Source of the DNA: Candidatus Aminicenantota bacterium
GTDB lineage: Bacteria > Acidobacteriota > Aminicenantia > Aminicenantales > Saccharicenantaceae
Direction: 5' to 3'
DNA length: 5,470 nucleotides
Assembly (NCBI GenBank): GCA_011048485.1
Contig: DSDX01000115.1
Span: forward strand, 1 to 5,470
The notes under the pieces were generated by a model. That model was not told where the DNA came from. It did not search any database and worked only from the letters and a program-made list of their open reading frames with translations. Below, piece by piece: positions 1 through 5,470 of the stretch; position 1 is the stretch's first letter; every line of letters begins with the position of its first letter. The translations under genes and the position numbers were made by a program.

Positions 1-259
1 GGCCAAGACCGTCGCCCTCGACGAGGCCCGCCGGATGGGGGTCCCCGCGACCCAGCGCGACGTCTTTCTCGACGCCGACGCGGACCGGGGCCGCATCCGG
101 GGCCGGCTCATCGAGCTGCTCCAAAGGGCCCGCAAGAAGGGCCAGGCCGTCGGCATCTGCCATCCCTTCCCGGAAACCCTGGCCGTCCTCAAATCGAGCC
201 TGCATCTCATCGACGCCTACGGCCTCGAGGCCGTCCCCGTTTCGGCGCTGGTCCGCTGA
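1..259 (+). CDS. Divergent polysaccharide deacetylase (YibQ/DUF610 type), C-terminal fragment
   Basis: This is the last 85 residues of a protein that begins before the window; the frame is open from base 2 to a TGA at 257-259. The visible part reads RDVFLDADAD, then a helix rich in Arg and Leu, then GQAVGICHPFPETL and a final EAVPVSALVR. That series (RDVFLD, an 'IR..L..L...A...G' helix, 'G.AIGIGHP.PETL', 'VPVS.L') is the usual C-terminal pattern of the divergent polysaccharide deacetylase family, which has the NodB-like carbohydrate esterase fold and includes E. coli YibQ. Members are normally exported and found near cell-envelope genes; their substrate is not well established. The metal-binding part of the domain lies outside the window, so activity cannot be judged. 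The Met at 35 is internal, since family-like sequence continues upstream of it. Confidence 0.85.
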   Translation, partial: AKTVALDEARRMGVPATQRDVFLDADADRGRIRGRLIELLQRARKKGQAVGICHPFPETLAVLKSSLHLIDAYGLEAVPVSALVR

Positions 260-264
260 GCCGT

Positions 265-292
265 CAGCGGCCGGGCCGGCTGTTGCTTAATT
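265..292 (+). terminator. Possible weak intrinsic terminator after the deacetylase gene
   Basis: Six bases after the deacetylase stop, CAGCGGC (265-271) can pair with GCC (275-277) and GCTG (279-282), with one bulged G at 278 and a 3-base loop. The stem is followed by TTGCTTAATT (283-292), which is T-rich for this GC-rich region but not a clean U-run. It sits where a terminator would be expected, between the deacetylase gene and a candidate promoter, and it abuts that promoter's -35. The bulge and the interrupted T tract keep confidence low. Confidence 0.3.
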
Positions 293-311
293 CCCGCCTG
301 TCCGATAAGAT
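283..311 (+). promoter_or_regulatory. Candidate sigma70-type promoter for the lipoprotein-pdaD unit
   Basis: TTGCTT (283-288) and TAAGAT (306-311) are separated by exactly 17 bases in the 76-bp gap upstream of the lipoprotein gene. The -10 matches 4 of 6 consensus positions including the key first two and last bases; the -35 keeps only TTG. The stretch is visibly more AT-rich than its surroundings. It would start transcription near 317-320, giving a very short leader before the Shine-Dalgarno at 324-329. The deacetylase transcript might also read through, so this may not be the only source of message. Confidence 0.4.
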
Positions 312-318
312 ACAGGCG
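295..318. repeat. Perfect 7-bp inverted repeat spanning the candidate -10
   Basis: CGCCTGT (295-301) and ACAGGCG (312-318) are exact reverse complements with a 10-base spacer that contains most of the candidate -10 element. The arms flank the -10 symmetrically, as an operator for a dimeric repressor often does. Alternatively the repeat could form a hairpin at the very 5' end of the transcript. No known regulator's consensus is recognised here. The repeat itself is directly visible; its function is inference. Confidence 0.4.
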
Positions 319-323
319 TTGAG

Positions 324-329
324 AGGAGG
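324..329 (+). promoter_or_regulatory. Strong Shine-Dalgarno of the lipoprotein gene
   Basis: AGGAGG lies 6 bases before the ATG at 336, a near-ideal ribosome binding site that fixes this start codon. The next gene, pdaD, has no comparable site, so this one probably loads ribosomes for both. Confidence 0.8.
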
Positions 330-335
330 CGTCCC

Positions 336-863
336 ATGAAGCGCATCGCCCCGTCCCTGCTCGTCCTGGCCGCCCTGGCGCTCGCCGCCCTGCCGGCCTG
401 CAAGACGATGTCGAGCGGGGAGTTGAAGGCCTCGATCGAGGTCCTGGATTACTCCTCCAGCTGGGTCTCCAAGTACTACCAGCCCTGGCCGCCGCGGCTC
501 ATCCTGGTGCCCCAGATCTCCTTCCGCATCAAGAACGTCGGGAGCAAGCCGCTGAGTTATGTCAACTTCAACGCCGTCTTCCAGTTCAAGGGCGATCCCG
601 AGAACTTCGGAGACGCCTTCATGGCCGCGATCCGCGGCCAGGCCGTGCCGCCGGGCGGGACGAGCGACCTCATCGTCCTCAAGAGCAACCTGGGGGTGGA
701 CGGCAAGAACCTGGCCGGCATCCGCGACAATCCGGAATGGAAGCCGGCCTTCGTGCGGCTCTTCGCCATCTCCAAGGGGTCCCATCCCGTCCTCCTCGGC
801 GTCTACGACGTCTCCCGGGATATCGACTTCAAGGAACCGGAGCCGGTCGAGCCCAAGAAATAG
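336..863 (+). CDS. Small lipoprotein of unrecognised family, likely beta-sandwich
   Basis: A 175-residue protein with a textbook lipoprotein signal: KR at residues 2-3, a hydrophobic Leu/Ala core at 7-19, and the lipobox L-P-A-C with Cys22 as the predicted lipidation site. The residue after Cys is Lys, not Asp, so under E. coli-type Lol rules it would go to the outer membrane. The mature part has alternating hydrophobic strands, for example ISFRIKNVG at 61-69 followed by a Tyr/Asn/Phe-rich strand near 75-84 and PPGGTSDLIV at 105-114. This 'conserved strand, N-x-G turn, strand, gap, PPG turn' pattern resembles extracellular Ig-like or LEA14-like beta-sandwich domains, but I do not recognise the family and claim no function. 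It ends in a charged Pro/Glu/Lys tail. The start is set by the AGGAGG at 324-329. Its stop is one base before the pdaD start, so the two are almost certainly co-translated. Confidence 0.85.
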   Translation: MKRIAPSLLVLAALALAALPACKTMSSGELKASIEVLDYSSSWVSKYYQPWPPRLILVPQISFRIKNVGSKPLSYVNFNAVFQFKGDPENFGDAFMAAIRGQAVPPGGTSDLIVLKSNLGVDGKNLAGIRDNPEWKPAFVRLFAISKGSHPVLLGVYDVSRDIDFKEPEPVEPKK

Positions 864-864
864 C

Positions 865-1428
865 ATGGCCGCGCTCCTCCCCACCAAGGTCTTCCTCGTC
901 CGCGGCCTGGGCCGGCACAAGGAGAAGCTGGTCAGCTTCGAGAAGGCCCTGCGCGACGCGGGCATCGCCCCCTTCAATCTCGTCCGCGTGTCGAGCATCT
1001 TCCCCCCTCGTTGCCGCTACATCGGCCGGGCGGCGGGGCTGAGGCTCCTGTCCGCGGGCCAGATCGTGTTCGTCGTCCTCAGCGAGAACGCCACGGACGA
1101 GCCGGGCGCGCTCATCACGGCCTCCATCGGCATGGCCGTACCCGACGATCCGTCCCATTACGGATATCTGGCCGAGCACGACGACCACGGGAAATCCGCG
1201 AGGGCAACGTCCCTTCACACCGAGTACCTGGCGGCCGAGATGCTGGCCACCAAGCTCGGCGAGAAGCTCAAAGCGCCGGCCCCGGGGAAGGGGGCCAAGG
1301 CCTTCCGCGTGTCGAACGGCCTCTCGCTCACGACGCGGAGCGTCACCCGGGCGGCCAAGGGCGAGGCGGGCCTCTGGACCACGGTCGTCGCCGCCGCCGT
1401 TCTCGTCTGCGATCGAGCTACTTGTTGA
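865..1428 (+). CDS. pdaD: Pyruvoyl-dependent arginine decarboxylase
   Basis: A 187-residue proenzyme of the PdaD family, which decarboxylates arginine to agmatine, the first step of the agmatine route to putrescine and spermidine. Family members cleave themselves between two serines, and the second serine becomes the catalytic pyruvoyl group. The site is visible as NLVRVSSIFPP at residues 38-48, predicting cleavage between Ser43 and Ser44 into a 43-residue beta chain and a 144-residue alpha chain. Asn38 and Glu104 (in GYLAEHDD) align with Asn47 and Glu109 of the Methanocaldococcus jannaschii enzyme, and PGALITASIGMAVP (80-93) matches its core strand. The C-terminal Ala/Val-rich strand (about 174-181) also fits. 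Length is near the archaeal enzyme's 165 residues. The ATG lies one base after the lipoprotein stop (TAGCATG) with only a weak purine stretch before it, so translation is probably coupled. The last 11 bases overlap the end of the opposing SurA-like gene. A PdaD-fold enzyme can change substrate, so arginine specificity is inferred from the family. Confidence 0.92.
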   Translation: MAALLPTKVFLVRGLGRHKEKLVSFEKALRDAGIAPFNLVRVSSIFPPRCRYIGRAAGLRLLSAGQIVFVVLSENATDEPGALITASIGMAVPDDPSHYGYLAEHDDHGKSARATSLHTEYLAAEMLATKLGEKLKAPAPGKGAKAFRVSNGLSLTTRSVTRAAKGEAGLWTTVVAAAVLVCDRATC

Positions 1429-2401
1429 AGCCGAGGGGATCGGCGTTGAGGACCTTGACGTAGCTCTCTTCCCTGAGCCTCTTGAGAAAGGCCTCGGTCT
1501 CCACGGCCCTCTTCTGGTTGTAGAGCTTCTGCTCGACCTGGGGGCGGGCCTCCTCGAACGACAGCAGCCGGCTGTCCTTTTTCTCCACGAGCTGAAGCCT
1601 GTACCAGGCGTTCCTGGCGTTGATCCAGCCGGTCGTTTCTCCGGCCGCGAGCCCCTCCAAGGGGGATTCGAGGGCCGGCTCGAGCTCGCCGGCCTTGAAC
1701 GTCCCCAGCTCGCCCTTGGCTTCCTTCAGGGGGGGGTCGGAGAGCTCCGCGGCGGCGTCGGCGAACGGGGCGCCCGAAGCGAGCTTGGCGTCGATCGCGG
1801 CCTTGATGGCTTCGGCCTCCTCGGCCGTGCGGCTCTCGCCGGCGACGTAGACGGCGTTCAGCGTGTACTCGGTCGGTTCCGTGAACTCGGCCGGGTTCTG
1901 CCTGTAGTACTGGACGACCTCCGCGTCCTCGAGCACGATGGCCCTCTCGATCTCCGTGTAGAGGACGCCCTGGCGCATGATGCCCTCCTCGTACTCCCTG
2001 AGCCAGACCTCGTAGGGCATGCCCTGCTGCTCGATGGCCCGCCGCAGATCGGCGTCCGAGGCGATGTTGTTGTCCTGCTTGAGCTTCTCGATCATGGCCT
2101 TGAGCTGCTCCTGAACGTTGAGGTCGAGCTCTTTGGCCTTCTGAAGCAGAAGGAGGTCGGTGATCATCAGCTCGAGCAGCTCCTTCTTGAGGAACTCCAG
2201 CTGCCTGTCGTACTCCTCCGGAGGGACCTGCTGGGCCCTGAGCTCGGCGACCCGGCGCTCGTACGTCTCGCGGCAGTCGGAGAGCGTGATGATGTCGTCG
2301 TTGACGACGACCACGATCTCCTCGACAACCTCCTGCCCGACGGCGGGGGCCGCGGCCCAGACGGTCCCGGCCAAGGCCATTGCGGCGATGATCTTTTTCA
2401 T
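1418..2401 (-). CDS. SurA-like periplasmic chaperone with a degenerate parvulin domain
   Basis: A 327-residue exported protein. Residues 1-22 form a signal peptide (KK, then an Ala-rich core, with a likely cut after AVG). The mature chain opens with VVVVNDDIITLSD (30-42), the strand typical of SurA N-terminal domains, followed by long amphipathic helices (44-157) that form the chaperone module. A single PPIC/parvulin-like domain covers about 178-274, recognisable from FADAAAELSDPP (213-224), ELGTF (231-235) and a Gly-rich turn. The two histidines expected in active parvulins are absent: the 'HIL' position reads A-V-Y (183-185) and the 'GYHI' position reads A-W-Y-R (265-268). A helical tail (281-317) returns to the N-domain. 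E. coli SurA is about 428 residues with two parvulin domains, so this is a short one-domain form. It probably holds outer-membrane or secreted proteins in the periplasm without isomerase activity. ATG start overlaps the preceding gene's stop as ATGA. Confidence 0.88.
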   Translation of the reverse strand: MKKIIAAMALAGTVWAAAPAVGQEVVEEIVVVVNDDIITLSDCRETYERRVAELRAQQVPPEEYDRQLEFLKKELLELMITDLLLLQKAKELDLNVQEQLKAMIEKLKQDNNIASDADLRRAIEQQGMPYEVWLREYEEGIMRQGVLYTEIERAIVLEDAEVVQYYRQNPAEFTEPTEYTLNAVYVAGESRTAEEAEAIKAAIDAKLASGAPFADAAAELSDPPLKEAKGELGTFKAGELEPALESPLEGLAAGETTGWINARNAWYRLQLVEKKDSRLLSFEEARPQVEQKLYNQKRAVETEAFLKRLREESYVKVLNADPLGFNK

Positions 2402-3396
2402 TCGTCCGACCTCTGGTAGGTGAAGAATAGGTTCTCGGGGCGGGCCTCCCAGCTCAGGGTGTCCTTGAGACCGGCCAGGTGGCCGGCCAGGGCCTCCTTC
2501 ATCTTCCGGGCCAGGATGATCTGCCGGATCTCCGGCGCCGCCTCGCTCTCGGTCAGAAGGGCCGGCGGCTCCTTCCGGTCGAGCCTGAAGATGTGGTAGC
2601 CGTAGGACGATTCGACGATCTGGCTTGTCCGGCCCTCGTCGAGGGAGAAGATGACCCGCTCCATGTCGGCGGGCAGGTCGCCCTGCTCGAAGACGCCCAT
2701 GACGCCGTCCCGGGACGCCTCGGGCCCGAGCGACTCTTCCCGGGCGATCGCGCGGAACACCGCCTCGCCCTGACGGTCGAGCCGCCGCAGGACGGAGACC
2801 GCCTTCTCCTCGGTGTCGACGAGGATCTGGCTGACCTGGATCAGGCCCTGGTGGAGGAAATCCCTCTTGTTCGCCTCGTAATAGGCGCGCACCTCGGCCG
2901 GATCGACCCGGACGTCGCGCACGACGAGCAGGGTGTATTTCTCGACCAGCAGGCGATCGTAGGCCCCGGGCAGGGGCGCCTCGGCCTCGCCGGGTTCGCC
3001 CGCCGGCCCGGCCCCGACCGTGAGCCTGGCCAGGTAGGCCTGCCTCTCGTCCTCGTCGACGGTGATGCCTCGCTCGCGGGCCGCCTCGAGCAGGATCATC
3101 TCGTCGACGAACCGGTCGTAGAGGCGGCTCAGGGATTCCGGCGGCAGACCCTTGGCGTCGGCCCCGGTCGCTTCGAGATAGGCCCTCAGGTCGGCATTGG
3201 AGAACTCGCTGGCCTCGACCCGCAGGACCGGGCGGCCGCGGAGCTTGCCCTGCACCAGCCCGGCGACCCGGGAGACGGCCCCGCCGCCCTCGTCGCGCCC
3301 GCAGGCGACGGCGGCCCAGAGGGCTAAGGCGACGGCGGCGGCCGCGGCCGTCCCCGCCTTCCGTCCCCGTCCGTCCGTCCTCTCGAGCGCGTCCAT
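2398..3396 (-). CDS. Parvulin-type peptidyl-prolyl isomerase, exported or lipoprotein foldase (PrsA/SurA-like)
   Basis: Counted from the ATG at 3396 the protein has 332 residues. A basic stretch (RTDGRGRK, 6-13) precedes an Ala/Leu core ending in A-A-V-A-C with Cys32. This could be a lipidated Cys with an unusual lipobox (Ala at -3) or a signal peptidase I site (AVA). A SurA/PrsA-type helical N-domain follows (about 55-175, with an 'LYDRFVDEMILLEAA' helix near 92-106). The PPIC domain spans about 185-277: VSQILV (188-193), VFRAIAREES (213-222), a DGVMG-F turn and YGYHIFRLD (265-273). The second catalytic histidine (His268) is kept, but the first, normally in 'SHIL', is Gln190. A helical C-tail follows. 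Function is inferred as folding of exported proteins, perhaps with reduced isomerase activity. An in-frame TTG at 3411 would add five residues (MILKK) but has no ribosome site; the ATG follows an A-rich stretch and is preferred. It lies 26 bases after mfd and overlaps the next gene by 4. Confidence 0.85.
   Translation of the reverse strand: MDALERTDGRGRKAGTAAAAAVALALWAAVACGRDEGGGAVSRVAGLVQGKLRGRPVLRVEASEFSNADLRAYLEATGADAKGLPPESLSRLYDRFVDEMILLEAARERGITVDEDERQAYLARLTVGAGPAGEPGEAEAPLPGAYDRLLVEKYTLLVVRDVRVDPAEVRAYYEANKRDFLHQGLIQVSQILVDTEEKAVSVLRRLDRQGEAVFRAIAREESLGPEASRDGVMGVFEQGDLPADMERVIFSLDEGRTSQIVESSYGYHIFRLDRKEPPALLTESEAAPEIRQIILARKMKEALAGHLAGLKDTLSWEARPENLFFTYQRSDE
2409..2414 (-). promoter_or_regulatory. 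Shine-Dalgarno of the SurA-like gene, inside the preceding gene
   Basis: On the minus strand AGAGGT ends 7 bases before the ATG at 2401-2399 and lies within the last codons of the preceding foldase gene. With the ATGA overlap it supports this start and coupled translation of the two folding factors. Confidence 0.6.
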
Positions 3397-3422
3397 CTTT
3401 TTTAATATCAAGCCATTCTAGC

Positions 3423-5470
<2,048 letters not shown>

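Noticed and set aside
559..864. A 102-residue N-terminal extension of pdaD upstream of the ATG at 865
   Set aside because: The frame is open, but the extension is Ser/Arg/Pro-rich shadow sequence lying over the lipoprotein gene. PdaD homologues begin close to the Met encoded at 865.
264..998. A 244-codon open frame on the minus strand across the lipoprotein and the start of pdaD
   Set aside because: It runs antisense to two well-supported genes and through their promoter region, and its translation shows no family features.
2479..3327. A 282-codon open frame on the plus strand antisense to the foldase gene
   Set aside because: The opposite frame has a coherent signal sequence and PPIC domain, while this one has only low-complexity Gly/Leu/Asp-rich sequence and no ribosome site.
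3367..3380. CCGT tetranucleotide tandem repeat (three copies and a half) near the start of the foldase gene, considered as a phase-variation tract
   Set aside because: Three full copies are too few for a convincing contingency locus, and the repeat encodes the ordinary basic region of the signal sequence.

Overview
This 5.5-kb window is high-GC chromosomal DNA (about two thirds G+C by eye) from a bacterium that looks didermic. It carries a lipoprotein with a clean lipobox, a SurA-type periplasmic chaperone with a signal peptide, and the end of a YibQ-type divergent polysaccharide deacetylase. The gene content and protein style suggest an Acidobacteriota- or Aminicenantes-like lineage. That placement is inference from general resemblance, not something the sequence proves.

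Layout. The left part (1-1428) reads rightward. It holds the C-terminus of the divergent polysaccharide deacetylase (1-259) and a 76-bp gap with a terminator-like hairpin, a candidate promoter, a perfect 7-bp inverted repeat across the -10 and a strong Shine-Dalgarno. A two-gene unit follows: a small lipoprotein of unrecognised family (336-863) and, one base later, a pyruvoyl-dependent arginine decarboxylase (pdaD, 865-1428). The right part (1418-5470) reads leftward as one tight gene row. It starts with mfd (the transcription-repair coupling factor, N-terminus outside the window), then a parvulin-type foldase (2398-3396), then a SurA-like chaperone (1418-2401). The last two overlap by ATGA. 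The two blocks converge, and their stop codons overlap by 11 bp, so there is no room for an intergenic terminator.

How the genes fit together. The leftward row couples DNA repair (Mfd) with two exported folding factors. Both have the SurA/PrsA layout, but their parvulin domains have lost catalytic histidines to different extents: one of two in the first protein, both in the second. They are likely chaperones first and isomerases second or not at all. The rightward unit makes agmatine from arginine, the first step of the agmatine route to polyamines, next to a lipoprotein of unknown role.

No mobile element, CRISPR array, RNA gene or defence-type system is visible. The window is mostly ordinary housekeeping sequence. 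The points worth a second look are the divergent parvulin pair, the pdaD unit with its inverted-repeat promoter, and the tail-to-tail overlap.
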